NCBI GenBank assembly: GCA_902778145.1
Contig: CACYWW010000004.1
Span: 1 to 64,000 of the forward strand
From: an uncultured Ruminococcus sp.
GTDB taxonomy: Bacteria > Bacillota > Clostridia > Oscillospirales > CAG-272
Length of the DNA: 64,000 bases
Direction: 5' to 3'
Shown: piece by piece, positions 8,020-24,672 of the stretch
How the letters are laid out: each line of letters opens with the position of its first letter
Position numbering within the stretch: the first letter of the stretch is position 1
Position numbers and translations under genes: made by a program
The notes under the pieces: model-generated
What the model was told of the DNA's origin: nothing
Databases searched by the model: none
Seen by the model: the letters and a program-made list of their open reading frames with translations, nothing else

Positions 8020-10831
8020 AAAATACATCCACGCAAAAGGCGTGAGGGTAAACAACCTGAAAAATATTGAGGTGAAGATACCGAGGGACAAGCTCGTCGT
8101 TTTCACAGGCGTTTCCGGCAGCGGTAAATCGTCGCTCGCGTTCGATACGCTTTACGCGGAGGGCCACCGCCGCTTCGTCGAGTCGCTTTCATCTTACGCG
8201 AGGATGTTTCTCGGTCAGATGGACAAGCCGGATATCGACTTTATCGAGGGACTTTCACCTTCGATCTCGATCGACCAGAAAACCACGTCGAGAAACCCGA
8301 GATCGACCGTCGGTACCGTGACGGAGATATACGATTATCTCCGCCTTATTTTCGCGCGTATCGGTATCCCGCACTGTCCCGTGTGCGGCAAAGAGATCCG
8401 CATGCAGACGACGGATACGATAATCGGCAGGATCCTGCAGCTGCCGGAGGGTTCCCGCTTCGAGGTCTGCGCGCCGGTCGTCCGCGGAAAAAAGGGAATG
8501 CACAAAAAGGTGTTCGAGGACGGGGTGAAGGCGGGTTATTCCCGAGTCCGCGTGGACGGCAATATGTATGACCTGACCGAGAACATTGAGCTTGACAAGA
8601 ATATAAAGCACAACATAGAAATAGTGGTCGACCGCCTGATAATGAAGGATGGCGTCAGACCGCGGCTTTCGGACTCCGTAGAAAGCGCTCTGAAGCTCGC
8701 GGACGGAAATCTTCTGATCCGTACCGTCGGCGATCCCGAAACGACGATGAGCTTTTCACAGAATTACGCCTGTGAAGAGCACGGCATCAGCTTCGGCGAG
8801 CTTCAGCCGAGGATGTTCTCATTCAACGCGCCGTACGGAGCGTGCGAAAAATGCAGCGGTCTCGGGATGAGCCTGACGCTGTCGCCGGACAAGATAATCC
8901 CGAACAAAAAGCTCTCCCTGCGTGAGGGGGCGATCGCCGTCAACGGCTTCAAGTCGCTTGACGACGAAACGTGGTCGGGACCCCTTTTCGAGGCGGCGCT
9001 GAAGGATCAGAACGTCGATCTCGACACGCCGATAAAGGATTATCCGCGCTCCGCGTACGATATCCTGATGTACGGCACGGGCGACAGGCTTTATACGATA
9101 GACAGATATTTCGACAAGACCGCGCACAGACAGACTGTCCCGTTCCACGGCGTCATCCCGATGATCGAGAGCCGCAGGAACACGTATCCCGATTATTACG
9201 AACAGTTCACCGAGGAGATCCCGTGCGACGCGTGTCACGGGATGAGACTGAAGCCGGAGATACTGAGCGTCACCGTCGGCGGAAAAAACATACATGAGGT
9301 GTGCTCGCTGTCGGTCTCAGACTGCCTCGATTTCTTCAACGGGATCAAGCTCGACGACACGGAATGGCAGATCGCGCGCGAGATAATAAAAGAGATACGT
9401 TCCCGTCTCGGATTTCTGAAATCCGTCGGCCTTGAATATCTCACACTCTCACGCAAAGCCGGTTCGCTTTCTGGCGGAGAGGCGCAGAGGATCAGACTGG
9501 CGACGCAGATCGGTTCGTCTCTCGTCGGCGTTCTGTACATACTCGACGAGCCGAGCATAGGTCTTCACAGCCGTGACAACGGCAAGCTTATCGCGACGCT
9601 GAAAAAGCTCCGTGATATCGGAAACAGTCTGATCGTCGTCGAACATGATGAGGAGACGATGCTCGAATCTGACTATATAATAGACGTCGGACCCGGCGCC
9701 GGAGTCCACGGCGGACAGATAGTCGCCGCCGGCACGCCCGAGGAGATTATGAAAAACGACGCTTCGCTCACGGGTCAGTATCTGTCGCACAAAAAAACAA
9801 TACCGGTGCCTGCGGCAAGACGCCCGGGCAACGGAAAATTTCTCGGTGTAAGAGGCGCGAGAGAACACAATCTCAAGAATATAGACGTTGATTTCCCGCT
9901 CGGCTGCTTTATCTGCGTGACAGGCGTCTCCGGCTCCGGTAAATCGTCGCTTGTTAACAGTATCCTCGCAAACGCGCTTTTGCGTGAGCTGAACGGCGCG
10001 TATTCCATACCCGGAGCGCATGACGAGATAACCGGCACGGAGGAGCTCGATAAGATAATAGTCATAGACCAGAGCCCGATAGGCAGGACTCCGCGCTCCA
10101 ACCCGGCGACTTATACCGGACTTTTCACCGATATCAGAACGCTTTTCGCGCAGACGCGCGAGGCGAAGATACGCGGCTACGGTCCGGGCAGGTTCTCGTT
10201 CAATACGAAGGGCGGACGGTGCGAGGCGTGCGAGGGCGACGGCGTCAAAAAAATTGAGATGCACTTCCTGCCGGACGTTTACGTCAAATGTGACGTTTGC
10301 CGCGGCAGGCGCTACAACGCCGATACGCTTGAGGTGAAGTACAAGGACAAGAGCATATATGACGTTCTTGAAATGACGGTCGAGGAAGGCGTGGAATTCT
10401 TCTCGGCTGTGCCGAAGATCGCGTCAAGACTCAAAACGCTTTACGAGGTCGGCCTCGGATACATAAAGATCGGACAGTCGTCGACAACGCTTTCCGGCGG
10501 CGAGGCGCAGAGGGTCAAGCTCGCGACCGAGCTTTCACGCCGCGCGACCGGCAGGACGGTATACGTTCTCGACGAGCCGACGACGGGACTCCACGCGGAC
10601 GACGTAAACAAGCTGATCGGTATACTGCAAAGACTGACCGACGCGGGCAATACCGTCATCGTGATCGAGCATAATATGGATCTGATAAAGACCGCGGACT
10701 ATATCATCGATCTCGGACCCGAGGGCGGGAACGGCGGCGGTACCGTCGTAGCAACGGGAACGCCGGAAGATATCGCCGCGTGCGAGCGGTCATATACCGG
10801 TCAGTATCTGAAAAAGGCGCTTGACGTATGA
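8012..10831 (+). CDS. uvrA: Excinuclease ABC subunit A
   Basis: UvrA is the ATP-dependent damage-recognition subunit of nucleotide excision repair and loads UvrB on DNA. The 939-residue protein has two ABC ATPase modules: Walker [10 protein letters not shown] at 33-41 and again near 640, and signatures LSGGEAQR near 486 and 826. Zinc-binding CxxC pairs are present (CPVC, CEKC, CDAC; CEAC and CDVC in the C half). Full family length. The start overlaps the preceding gene by eight bases. uvrB and uvrC are not in the window. Confidence 0.98.
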   Translation: MSEKYIHAKGVRVNNLKNIEVKIPRDKLVVFTGVSGSGKSSLAFDTLYAEGHRRFVESLSSYARMFLGQMDKPDIDFIEGLSPSISIDQKTTSRNPRSTVGTVTEIYDYLRLIFARIGIPHCPVCGKEIRMQTTDTIIGRILQLPEGSRFEVCAPVVRGKKGMHKKVFEDGVKAGYSRVRVDGNMYDLTENIELDKNIKHNIEIVVDRLIMKDGVRPRLSDSVESALKLADGNLLIRTVGDPETTMSFSQNYACEEHGISFGELQPRMFSFNAPYGACEKCSGLGMSLTLSPDKIIPNKKLSLREGAIAVNGFKSLDDETWSGPLFEAALKDQNVDLDTPIKDYPRSAYDILMYGTGDRLYTIDRYFDKTAHRQTVPFHGVIPMIESRRNTYPDYYEQFTEEIPCDACHGMRLKPEILSVTVGGKNIHEVCSLSVSDCLDFFNGIKLDDTEWQIAREIIKEIRSRLGFLKSVGLEYLTLSRKAGSLSGGEAQRIRLATQIGSSLVGVLYILDEPSIGLHSRDNGKLIATLKKLRDIGNSLIVVEHDEETMLESDYIIDVGPGAGVHGGQIVAAGTPEEIMKNDASLTGQYLSHKKTIPVPAARRPGNGKFLGVRGAREHNLKNIDVDFPLGCFICVTGVSGSGKSSLVNSILANALLRELNGAYSIPGAHDEITGTEELDKIIVIDQSPIGRTPRSNPATYTGLFTDIRTLFAQTREAKIRGYGPGRFSFNTKGGRCEACEGDGVKKIEMHFLPDVYVKCDVCRGRRYNADTLEVKYKDKSIYDVLEMTVEEGVEFFSAVPKIASRLKTLYEVGLGYIKIGQSSTTLSGGEAQRVKLATELSRRATGRTVYVLDEPTTGLHADDVNKLIGILQRLTDAGNTVIVIEHNMDLIKTADYIIDLGPEGGNGGGTVVATGTPEDIAACERSYTGQYLKKALDV

Positions 10832-11265
10832 AGGCGGCGGATCTGTTCTTACCGTCCGACAGGCACTTCATCGGGAAGTTCCGGATAACCGGCATTTTTC
10901 AGACCGGCAGGCGCCGGGCGATACGCGACAGCACAGAGCCCGGGGACGAGCTCACCCTCCGCCGTGAGTACGATAACAAATATGACGAATTCGCCGTGGC
11001 GGTTTACGACCGGTACGGGAACAGGATCGGATATATCGAGAGAAGAGTGAACGAGGAGATCGCGTTTTGCATCGACAGCGGTCATGAATGCGTCGCGATC
11101 ATATCGGATACCGATAAGACGGGCGCGACCGTCGGTATACTTGCCGACGTGTTCTGCGTCTGCGACGTTGTGAGCATGCAGAAGCTCAAAGCTTCATTTG
11201 ACGAATATCTGAGAGATAAGATCTTCAGGGAAGAAGAAAAACAAACAAGGGGGGATATGATATGA
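10828..11265 (+). CDS. HIRAN-domain protein
   Basis: A 145-residue protein dominated by a HIRAN-like domain (residues ~12-105): [11 protein letters not shown] at the start, then [19 protein letters not shown] and [19 protein letters not shown] domains, known from the Rad5/HLTF helicases, recognise free DNA 3' ends, and stand-alone bacterial forms are uncharacterised. It starts inside the uvrA stop (ATGA) and its own stop overlaps the peptidase start, so it is co-expressed with UvrA; a DNA-repair link is inferred from this context only. The C-terminal ~40 residues are helical and highly charged. Confidence 0.82.
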   Translation: MKAADLFLPSDRHFIGKFRITGIFQTGRRRAIRDSTEPGDELTLRREYDNKYDEFAVAVYDRYGNRIGYIERRVNEEIAFCIDSGHECVAIISDTDKTGATVGILADVFCVCDVVSMQKLKASFDEYLRDKIFREEEKQTRGDMI

Positions 11266-12953
11266 AGTTTACCGAAATGCCGTATAAGAGACCGGACGGC
11301 GCAAAGCTGATGGAAGAGACGGAGCGACTTGCGGAAAAGGTCAGAGACGCCGGGAGCGCGGACGAGATACTCGCTTTGATCAGAGAATATGACCGTATGA
11401 GCGAGGAGTTCTCGACTCAGTACAATATCGCGTATATAAGAAACACGATCGACACGCGTGATGAGTTCTATGACGCGGAAAAGAATTTCTATGATGAATT
11501 CCTGCCGGAATTCCAGGAGAAGGATCAGCTTTTCATGCAGGCGCTCGCCGCCTCGCCGTTCCGCGCCGAGCTCGAGAAGACCGTCAGCCCCGTCGTGTTC
11601 AAAAACATAGACCTTCAGCTGAAGGGCTTCGATCCGAAGATCATACCGCTTCTGCAGCAGGAAAACAAGCTGATATCGGAATACGTGAAGCTCAATTCCA
11701 CGGCGACGGTCGAGATCGACGGAAAGACCCTGCCTCTTACGAAGCTCGGCCCGTACAAGCAGTCCGCGAAAAGGGAAGTGCGCCGGGAAGCGTATGAAAA
11801 AGAAGGCGCGTTCTTTGACGCGCACAGAGAGGAATATGACAGGATATACGACGAGCTCGTGAAGAACCGCACCGAGCAGGCGAAACAGCTCGGCTTCGAT
11901 AACTTCGTGCCGCTCGGATATATAAGAATGATGCGCAACTGCTACAGCCCACGCGAGGTCGGCTGCTTCCGCGATCAGGTCGCTGACGTCATCGTCCCGA
12001 TCTCCGATAAGATCAAGGAGGCGCAGAGAAAGCGCATCGGCGTTGATAAGCTGAGGCTTTACGACGACCCGTATCTTTTCCCGGACGGAAACCCGACACC
12101 GCACGGCACGCCGGATGAGCTGCTTGCCGCGGCGAAGAAAATGTATAACGCGATGTCGCCCGAGACCGCGGAATTTATAAACGCAATGTTTGACATGGAT
12201 ATGTTCGATCTGCTGGCAAAGGAGGGAAAGGCTCCGGGCGGATACTGCACCTCTATTCCCAGATACAGGATGCCGTTCATTTTCTCGAATTTCAACGGCA
12301 CGGCGGCAGATGTCGACGTCCTCACCCATGAAGCGGGGCACGCCTTCGCGTTCTATGTTTCCTACCGACAGATACCGATCGGTATGATGCGCGAGCCGTC
12401 GCTTGACGCCTGCGAGACGCATTCCATTTCGATGGAATTTTTGACGAGCGACTACCATCATCTGTTCTTCGGTGAGGATACGGACAAATACACGCTGTCG
12501 CACGCCGAAGACGCGATCACGTTCATACCGTACGGAAGCATGGTCGACCACTTCCAGGAGATCGTCTATTCTCACCCGGAATATACGCCGGAGCAAAGAA
12601 ACGAAGTATGGGCGAAGCTTGAGAGGCGCTATCGCCCGTATCTTGACATGGACGGGATACCTATGTACGGCAGAGGCGCCGGCTGGCAGAGACAGCATCA
12701 TATATATGAAGCCCCGTTCTATTATATAGACTACTGCATGGCATATTCGCTCGCGCTGCAGTTCTTCAGCCTGTTCCTGAAGGACAAGGAGGAGGCGTGG
12801 AAGAAGTATCTTGCGTTCGTCCGTATGGGCGGGACGAAGACGTTCATCGAGCTCGCGCATGACAGCGGACTTTATTCGCCGACGGATGAGGGCGCGATCG
12901 GAAAAATAATGGGCAACATAGCTTCATGGCTTTTTGAGAAGGAATCGAAATGA
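11262..12953 (+). CDS. M3 family oligoendopeptidase (PepF-like)
   Basis: A 563-residue cytoplasmic zinc metallopeptidase of family M3. The HExxH motif is HEAGH at 356-360, with the usual downstream ExxSMEF (ETHSISMEF) carrying the third zinc ligand, and a C-terminal YxxDY-type segment (FYYIDYCMAYSLALQFF). Members cleave oligopeptides of roughly 5-20 residues during protein turnover. Length is typical. The start overlaps the HIRAN gene and the stop overlaps the DUF4317 gene (ATGA both sides). No secretion signal. Confidence 0.95.
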   Translation: MKFTEMPYKRPDGAKLMEETERLAEKVRDAGSADEILALIREYDRMSEEFSTQYNIAYIRNTIDTRDEFYDAEKNFYDEFLPEFQEKDQLFMQALAASPFRAELEKTVSPVVFKNIDLQLKGFDPKIIPLLQQENKLISEYVKLNSTATVEIDGKTLPLTKLGPYKQSAKREVRREAYEKEGAFFDAHREEYDRIYDELVKNRTEQAKQLGFDNFVPLGYIRMMRNCYSPREVGCFRDQVADVIVPISDKIKEAQRKRIGVDKLRLYDDPYLFPDGNPTPHGTPDELLAAAKKMYNAMSPETAEFINAMFDMDMFDLLAKEGKAPGGYCTSIPRYRMPFIFSNFNGTAADVDVLTHEAGHAFAFYVSYRQIPIGMMREPSLDACETHSISMEFLTSDYHHLFFGEDTDKYTLSHAEDAITFIPYGSMVDHFQEIVYSHPEYTPEQRNEVWAKLERRYRPYLDMDGIPMYGRGAGWQRQHHIYEAPFYYIDYCMAYSLALQFFSLFLKDKEEAWKKYLAFVRMGGTKTFIELAHDSGLYSPTDEGAIGKIMGNIASWLFEKESK

Positions 12954-14077
12954 ACAAAAAAGAAGTAAGTGAGATAAGGCGCCGTCTGACGCTCGAAAAC
13001 AGCGGCGCCGACTGCATAAGAGGCTGTTATATAAGCGAAAAAAGAGAGATCATATCTCAATTCGAGCTTCCGCTTGCGACGTTCCCGGACGACGAGAGGG
13101 AAAGATATCTCGGCATTTTCAAAAAAGTGTTGTCCGGCGGGATCGGCAAGAACCTGATAAACGTGGATTTCACGACGAAGCAGGTCACCGACGGCGAAGA
13201 ACAGAAGCTTCTCTATCAGCTGAGAGAGGGCATCTCCGGCAGCTGCGAAGCACTGAGAGGGTTTTATGAAAAAGCCGTGCCGTCGATACCGGGCGATGAA
13301 AAATGCGTGATGCTCCTGCTCCATGAGAATTACGACATCCCGTCAAAATATAACGGCGAGGACGACGGCGACGATTCAAAGGAGATCTTCCGTTTCATTA
13401 TCTGCGCCGTTTGCCCCGTCAAGGAGAAGGACAGCGGGCTGTGCTATGAATTCGACTCGAAGCAGTTCCGCACCAAGGCAAAGGAGCAGACCGTGTGTCC
13501 GCCGGAATTCGGCTTCATGTATCCGAGATTCGACAACAGATGCTCCAACATCTACGGCAGCCTCTATTATTCGAGATCAGCCTCCGGCAAGAACGCCTTT
13601 ACGGACGCCGTGTTCGCCTCGGAGCTTCCGATGGCGGCGGAGGAGCAGAAGGATACGTTCGGCGACGTGCTGCGCGGCTCCGTCGCCGATCAGTGCAGCT
13701 TTGAGCTCGTTCAGACCGTACGCGACCATATAAGCGACGTCGTGGAGACGTACAAAAAGGACAAATTCGCGGACGAGCCGCCGACGATCACAAAGACCGA
13801 GCTGTGCGATCTGTTGCGCGGATCCGGGATAACGGAGGATCATATAACGGCGTTTGCGGAGGATTACGACGAGAGCTTCGGCAAGGGCGCCGCGCTCACC
13901 CCCGAAAATCTCATGGATCTGAAAAAGCTTGAATTCAAAAACGACAGCATAACGGTAAAGATCGACCCGGAACGTCCGGATCTTGTTGAAGTAAAAGTAA
14001 TTGACGGAGTGAAATATATCGTCATCCGCATCGAAGACGGCGTCGAATGCAACGGTATAGATATAAAGATAAAATGA
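12950..14077 (+). CDS. DUF4317 family protein
   Basis: A 375-residue soluble protein that begins MNKKEVSEIRRRLTLE, the characteristic start of the clostridial DUF4317 family, followed by the conserved region around CIRGCYISEK. No membrane segment or known catalytic motif can be seen; the family has no assigned function. It overlaps both neighbours (ATGA at each end), placing it firmly in the uvrA-pepF-rlmI transcript. Confidence 0.9.
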   Translation: MNKKEVSEIRRRLTLENSGADCIRGCYISEKREIISQFELPLATFPDDERERYLGIFKKVLSGGIGKNLINVDFTTKQVTDGEEQKLLYQLREGISGSCEALRGFYEKAVPSIPGDEKCVMLLLHENYDIPSKYNGEDDGDDSKEIFRFIICAVCPVKEKDSGLCYEFDSKQFRTKAKEQTVCPPEFGFMYPRFDNRCSNIYGSLYYSRSASGKNAFTDAVFASELPMAAEEQKDTFGDVLRGSVADQCSFELVQTVRDHISDVVETYKKDKFADEPPTITKTELCDLLRGSGITEDHITAFAEDYDESFGKGAALTPENLMDLKKLEFKNDSITVKIDPERPDLVEVKVIDGVKYIVIRIEDGVECNGIDIKIK

Positions 14078-15276
14078 GAGAGTTTCCCGTCGTATCCGTT
14101 ACCGGAAAAGCCGAAAAAAGCGCCTGCGGAGGTCATCCGTGGATATACGCCGACGAGGTCTTATCTGTAACGGGAGATCATAAAAACGGAGATATCGTAG
14201 ACGTGCGCTCGGAAAAGGGCAGGTTCATCGGCTCCGGCTTCATAAACGGCAATTCAAAGATAAGGGTCAGACTTATATCGCGCAACGCGAATGATAAATT
14301 CGACCGCGCATTCTGGGAGCGAAGGGTAAAGTACGCCGTCGATTACAGGCGCACCGTTATGCCGGGTGACGATTTCAGATGCTGCCGCCTCATCTTCGGC
14401 GAAGCCGATACCTTTCCGGGACTCACAGTCGACAGATTTGAGGACGTTCTCGTAACCGAGGTGCTGAGCCTCGGCATCGAGCAGAGAAAAGACGTAATCT
14501 ATGACGCTCTTCTGTCGACATTGCGCTCGTACGGACAAAATATCACGGCGATATACGAAAGAAGCGATTCGCAGATAAGACTACTTGAGGGGATGGAGCC
14601 GCATACCGGGTTTTATTACGGCGAAGGCGGCGGAACTGTCGGAATAACCGAGAACGGGATCAAATACACGGTGGACTATATAAACGGTCAGAAGACCGGT
14701 TATTTCCTCGACCAGAAGTACAACAGAGCCGCCGTCGGAAGGATCTGTGCGGGCAAGCGCGTGCTCGATTGCTTCACACATACCGGTGCCTTTGCCTGCA
14801 ACGCGGCGAAGGGCGGCGCCGCCTCCGTCACCGCGGTCGACGTATCCGGAAAGGCGATAGATGACGCAAAGAAAAACGCCCGGGAAAACGGGCTTGATAT
14901 CGACTTCGTCTGCGCCGACGTGTTTGAATATCTGACAGAGCTTTACGAAAACAACGACAGAAGATTCGATCTCATTATACTCGATCCTCCGGCGTTCACA
15001 AAATCGCGCGATACGGTAAAGGACGCGATGAGAGGGTATAAGGAGATAAATCTCAAAGCCATGCGGATCCTGCCGCGCGGCGGATATCTCGCCACGTGCT
15101 CATGCTCGCATTTCATGCGTGATTCGCTGTTCTGCCAGATGCTGCACGGCGCGGCGGAGGACGCGGGAGTCTCGCTCCGTCAGATCGAGGCGCGTCAGCA
15201 GTCGCCCGACCACCCGATCCTGTGGAACGTGCCCGAGACCGATTACCTGAAATTCTATATCTTCCAGATAGTATAA
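14074..15276 (+). CDS. RlmI-like 23S rRNA (cytosine-C5)-methyltransferase
   Basis: A 400-residue class I rRNA methyltransferase. An N-terminal PUA-type domain (residues ~1-75, with HPWIYADEV and GSGFIN) is followed by a catalytic Rossmann fold with DCFTHTGAFA near 235, DPPAFTKS near 312 and the C-terminal TCSCSHFM bearing the catalytic cysteine region of C5 methylases. The RlmI group methylates C1962 of 23S rRNA; the exact target here is inferred. The start at ATG 14074 overlaps the previous stop; an upstream in-frame start would lie inside the DUF4317 gene. Last gene of its operon, before a strong terminator. Confidence 0.92.
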   Translation: MREFPVVSVTGKAEKSACGGHPWIYADEVLSVTGDHKNGDIVDVRSEKGRFIGSGFINGNSKIRVRLISRNANDKFDRAFWERRVKYAVDYRRTVMPGDDFRCCRLIFGEADTFPGLTVDRFEDVLVTEVLSLGIEQRKDVIYDALLSTLRSYGQNITAIYERSDSQIRLLEGMEPHTGFYYGEGGGTVGITENGIKYTVDYINGQKTGYFLDQKYNRAAVGRICAGKRVLDCFTHTGAFACNAAKGGAASVTAVDVSGKAIDDAKKNARENGLDIDFVCADVFEYLTELYENNDRRFDLIILDPPAFTKSRDTVKDAMRGYKEINLKAMRILPRGGYLATCSCSHFMRDSLFCQMLHGAAEDAGVSLRQIEARQQSPDHPILWNVPETDYLKFYIFQIV

Positions 15277-15279
15277 AAA

Positions 15280-15325
15280 TGCCCGAAGGCGCCTGCTTTA
15301 GTGCAGCTGCCCCGGGCATTTTTTT
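15280..15325. terminator. Bidirectional terminator between rlmI-like gene and lacZ
   Basis: TGCCCG (15280-15285) pairs with CGGGCA (15313-15318), with further inner pairing, and is flanked by A and T runs so that it works on both strands. It separates two convergent operons. Confidence 0.85.
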
Positions 15326-15329
15326 ATTA

Positions 15330-21376
<6,047 letters not shown>

Positions 21377-21389
21377 CTGATGTCTCCTT

Positions 21390-24300
21390 TTATTTTTGCG
21401 TGACCCTGAATTCATATCTGTCAGCTGACGTCATATCCGCCGTGAACGCGAAAGAATATGTTCCGTCTTCGTCATAATAGACCTGATATCCGTCGTAACC
21501 GGACGGACCGGATAAGTCGTACGGCACCCATTCGCCGTCATATTTCATCTCGATCACGGGCGCGGCGCGTGACGTCAGACCAAAGACTCTGACGACGCCG
21601 ATGTTTTCGCCGCCCGAGAACGTGAATTCCGCCGTGCCGTTTTCGGCGCGTATCGACGGGACGTACGTATCTTCGATCACCGTCCCCGTAACGGCTTCGA
21701 TCTTATAAGGATCGGCGCAGGAATCACGCCTTACGGCGAGCACGTTCGAATCGTCCGCACTGTTTGTGTCTCCCCACGGGAGAAGGATGAGATCGACGTT
21801 TATGTAGTCCCCCTTCTTCAGCGTCACCGTGCCGAGATCGAGGCTGAGCTCGAGATGTGTCTGATTTGACAGGGCGTTGTCGCGGAACACGAGGTTCCCG
21901 TTGTACTTTTCACCGTTTATGACTATATCGCTGTTTTTGATGATATACGCAAAGTTGGGAGTGCCTACATCCTCGCTTCCGGGGACCGTGTAGACCGGAG
22001 AATATACTGCGACGTACGGATGATCCGTGCCGAGTCTGACGACGCGCGAACGCTTTCTTCCCGTATCCGCGTCCTCATATACGATCTCGTTGTTTTCGTC
22101 AAGATACGAGATCTTTTTATACACGGCTCCCGCGTATCTTCCGTCAAATTTGAAAAGACTGAAATTCTTGCTGAAATCGGTTATCGTTATATCCTTGAGG
22201 ACCTTCAGTCTGATCTCGTAATAAGTCCTGTTCTCATCGGTCTGCGGCAGCTCGACGTGCCTGTAAGTCACATCGAATGCGCCGTCGTCGGAGAGGTAAT
22301 CCATGCTGATATCCGCGTAAAGCGGCCCTGACGACGCGATCTTCGACCACTGCTGCTCCGACATATACAGTGGGCTCTTCGAGTCCGTCTGATGCTGTAC
22401 AATGAAAAGCCTGCCGATCGACGTGTGCTGAGGCTGGCTCCTCCAGAGCGGAGTAGAATTCGAACGGAAATCCGGCAGTGTCCAACCGTCTTTTCCGAAT
22501 ACGAAATACGGAGCGATGCAGTTGCTTTCCGAAACGCCGATCGATAAATGATAGTAGGGCTGGATGAAGCTGATCGATGAAAGCTGCTTCAACGGGTATT
22601 TGCCCCAGTTCTGATAAAGGTGTACGACCGTCAGCTTCTTCGTCTCGTCGGCTCCTACCCGCAGCGGCAGATACGCCTCGCCTCCGAAGCTGTCGTCGTT
22701 CGGGTCGTATTTTGATTCCTCACGCTCGCCGACGAAGTTCTTCGACACCTGTACCGGTATCGGCAGCATCACCTTGTCCTGATCGAGCACGGCGGCGCAT
22801 TCGAGCGCGCCGGACTGCGTCAGAACGTTGAAGTATACGGTCCTGTCGACCGCTCCGTCGCCAGACACTGCGAACTCGACGTACGGCTGTCTGTCGGGAG
22901 TCTGATAATAGGCGTCCACGAATCCCGCTCCGTTCACCGAGATATCGTAACAGCCTCTTTTCTGGTCGTATGACACGAACCTTCCGCCTTCACTGTTGTC
23001 GGTGACGACGATATCGGTAAGCGGGTTGCGCTCGATATAAGCTTCCTTACGCAGATCGTTGAAATGATGAGAATCGGAGGTGTAGAGCCTGTGGAACAGC
23101 TGCCTTGCGCCGAGCGCGTCAACGCGTTTGCCCATCGGCCGCTCTCGTGTGATGACGTAGTATCCGTCCTTCAGCTCGACGCTGACGGTACCGTTCGTCT
23201 TCAACGGCATTATCATACCGAATACGCCCGCGTTCTTTATGTCGAAACCGACGTATTCGAGCTTTTCAAAGTTGAAATCGGGATCGAGGGCGCTTCGCTC
23301 GTCCCCGTCCTCCGCTTTTATAACGAGCGCCCTTACGGTGTCCTCGGGGATCTTTATCGTTTCACCGAACGTACCGCCGCCCGTGTAGTTCACGTCGGCT
23401 ATGACGCGGAGCTGCTCGTGCATCTTATCCGGATACGTGTGGTATGAACGCTCGAGCAGAAGCGGCACGCGTATTCCGCCGCGCTTCAGGAGCCTTAGAT
23501 CGGATATTTCGATCTTTTCCTTCGTATTCCCGCCGAGTGCTATCTTGATCCCGGTTATTTTTCCGTGAAGATCGTCCATAAGAGTGCAGGGAATGACGAT
23601 CGTTGTTTTTTCACCCGCGTTGAATCTGTGTACGAGCTGTCTTTGCGGGCTGTACTGCCCCTCGCCGTCAACGAGGAGGAACAGGCTGAGTATGTCCGCC
23701 GTCTCCGACAGTACGGTTATCTGTACCGCGTCGAATTCAGACGAGTCTATATCGAGCCCTTTCAGAAATATGTTCGGGTCGGTGAGCCCCGTCACCGTGC
23801 ACGTGAGCGAACCGTCCGTGCATTTGACGTCCTTCATCTCGATACCCTTGAACTTGTCGCCGTATTCCGCGATAAGATCGACCGTTGCCTCGCCGTCCGC
23901 GTAAGGCCTGATCGTCTCGGGATTTGTGAAGCGCTGATCACGGATCCTGAAGTCGTAGTAGTAATACCCGAGCCTGTGGCTGTTGACGCGGCCGCTGAAA
24001 AGTGAGCGTGACGCGACGTAATAAGATCCGTCGTCATAACGGACGTACGCGTCCATAGTGTTTTCAAAATACGGCACACCGTTTGAATTGCAGAGCGAAT
24101 CCACGATCATATCATCGTTCTGAAGCACGTGATATGTGAGACTCATCGTTTTGTTCGAGATCGTGAAGGCGGATCTCGCGCCGTCCGTGTATTTGCCCTG
24201 AACGCCGTTTTTGAGCCCGTTCGCCGTCTTTATATCGTTTTCCCAGACTGTTTTTGAAAAATCGACAGAGGACAGATCGACCGGGTCTTTCCCCGGATTT

Positions 24301-24494
24301 GTATAGAAGACCGGCTCCTCGTCGATGAATGGCGGCTCGGTCACGGCGTCGGTGACCGTTTCGGTGACCGTGGCGGTGTCAGGCTCCGTGACGGTCCCGG
24401 GACCATCCGTTCCGGCAACATCGCTTTCGTGACTGCACGCCGCGCAAAACAGCATCAGAGCAGCCATTGCGCCGGCGCAGATTCTTTTCATCAT
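21390..24494 (-). CDS. Large lipoprotein of unknown function, paralogue 1
   Basis: An exported protein of about 1,034 residues with signal peptide MMKRICAGAMAALMLF and cysteines at FCAAC serving as a less canonical lipobox, then a Thr/Glu/Val linker. The body is homologous along its length to the next gene (same order of blocks: YFEN, NSHRLGYYYYDFR, ERNPL, LPIP, LYQNWG, KDGWTLPDFR). No catalytic motif identified. An ATG 10 codons upstream (24524) is rejected: it sits at the predicted transcription start of the promoter at 24531-24559, whereas the ATG at 24494 has AAAGGAA about 11 bases upstream. First gene of an operon with its twin and lacZ. Confidence 0.78.
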   Translation of the reverse strand: MMKRICAGAMAALMLFCAACSHESDVAGTDGPGTVTEPDTATVTETVTDAVTEPPFIDEEPVFYTNPGKDPVDLSSVDFSKTVWENDIKTANGLKNGVQGKYTDGARSAFTISNKTMSLTYHVLQNDDMIVDSLCNSNGVPYFENTMDAYVRYDDGSYYVASRSLFSGRVNSHRLGYYYYDFRIRDQRFTNPETIRPYADGEATVDLIAEYGDKFKGIEMKDVKCTDGSLTCTVTGLTDPNIFLKGLDIDSSEFDAVQITVLSETADILSLFLLVDGEGQYSPQRQLVHRFNAGEKTTIVIPCTLMDDLHGKITGIKIALGGNTKEKIEISDLRLLKRGGIRVPLLLERSYHTYPDKMHEQLRVIADVNYTGGGTFGETIKIPEDTVRALVIKAEDGDERSALDPDFNFEKLEYVGFDIKNAGVFGMIMPLKTNGTVSVELKDGYYVITRERPMGKRVDALGARQLFHRLYTSDSHHFNDLRKEAYIERNPLTDIVVTDNSEGGRFVSYDQKRGCYDISVNGAGFVDAYYQTPDRQPYVEFAVSGDGAVDRTVYFNVLTQSGALECAAVLDQDKVMLPIPVQVSKNFVGEREESKYDPNDDSFGGEAYLPLRVGADETKKLTVVHLYQNWGKYPLKQLSSISFIQPYYHLSIGVSESNCIAPYFVFGKDGWTLPDFRSNSTPLWRSQPQHTSIGRLFIVQHQTDSKSPLYMSEQQWSKIASSGPLYADISMDYLSDDGAFDVTYRHVELPQTDENRTYYEIRLKVLKDITITDFSKNFSLFKFDGRYAGAVYKKISYLDENNEIVYEDADTGRKRSRVVRLGTDHPYVAVYSPVYTVPGSEDVGTPNFAYIIKNSDIVINGEKYNGNLVFRDNALSNQTHLELSLDLGTVTLKKGDYINVDLILLPWGDTNSADDSNVLAVRRDSCADPYKIEAVTGTVIEDTYVPSIRAENGTAEFTFSGGENIGVVRVFGLTSRAAPVIEMKYDGEWVPYDLSGPSGYDGYQVYYDEDGTYSFAFTADMTSADRYEFRVTQK

Positions 24495-24530
24495 AGGTGT
24501 GATGATTCCTTTCGATTTCTTCATATCTGC

Positions 24531-24559
24531 ATTTTAGCATATCCGACCGAATAAATCAA
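24531..24559 (-). promoter_or_regulatory. Promoter of the lipoprotein-lacZ operon
   Basis: On the minus strand TTGATT (24554-24559), 17-base spacer, TAAAAT (24531-24536) with a TG one base before it. Transcription would start near 24524, which decides the start codon of the first lipoprotein. Confidence 0.6.
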
Positions 24560-24619
24560 TACTTTTCCTTATATTTTTATTAGAACTATACAGTTAAAAA
24601 TAAGTTCAGAAAATCACGC

Positions 24620-24647
24620 TTGATTTGAGCCGTGACTGTGGTATAAT
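24620..24647 (+). promoter_or_regulatory. Promoter of the 75-aa protein gene
   Basis: TTGATT (24620-24625), 16-base spacer, TATAAT (24642-24647) with an extended TG. Divergent from the lipoprotein promoter; the two -35 regions are about 60 bases apart, leaving room for a shared operator, though none is obvious. Confidence 0.65.
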
Positions 24648-24672
24648 CAAATAAAAAAAGGAGTTTGATATC

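Noticed and set aside
11082..12860. 592-codon open frame on the minus strand
   Set aside because: It lies entirely antisense to the well-supported M3 peptidase gene, is Arg/Val-rich without domains, and arises from GC-biased codons of the real gene.
24522..24524. Upstream ATG as start of the first large lipoprotein
   Set aside because: It coincides with the predicted transcription start and lacks a ribosome site, and it would spoil the signal peptide start.
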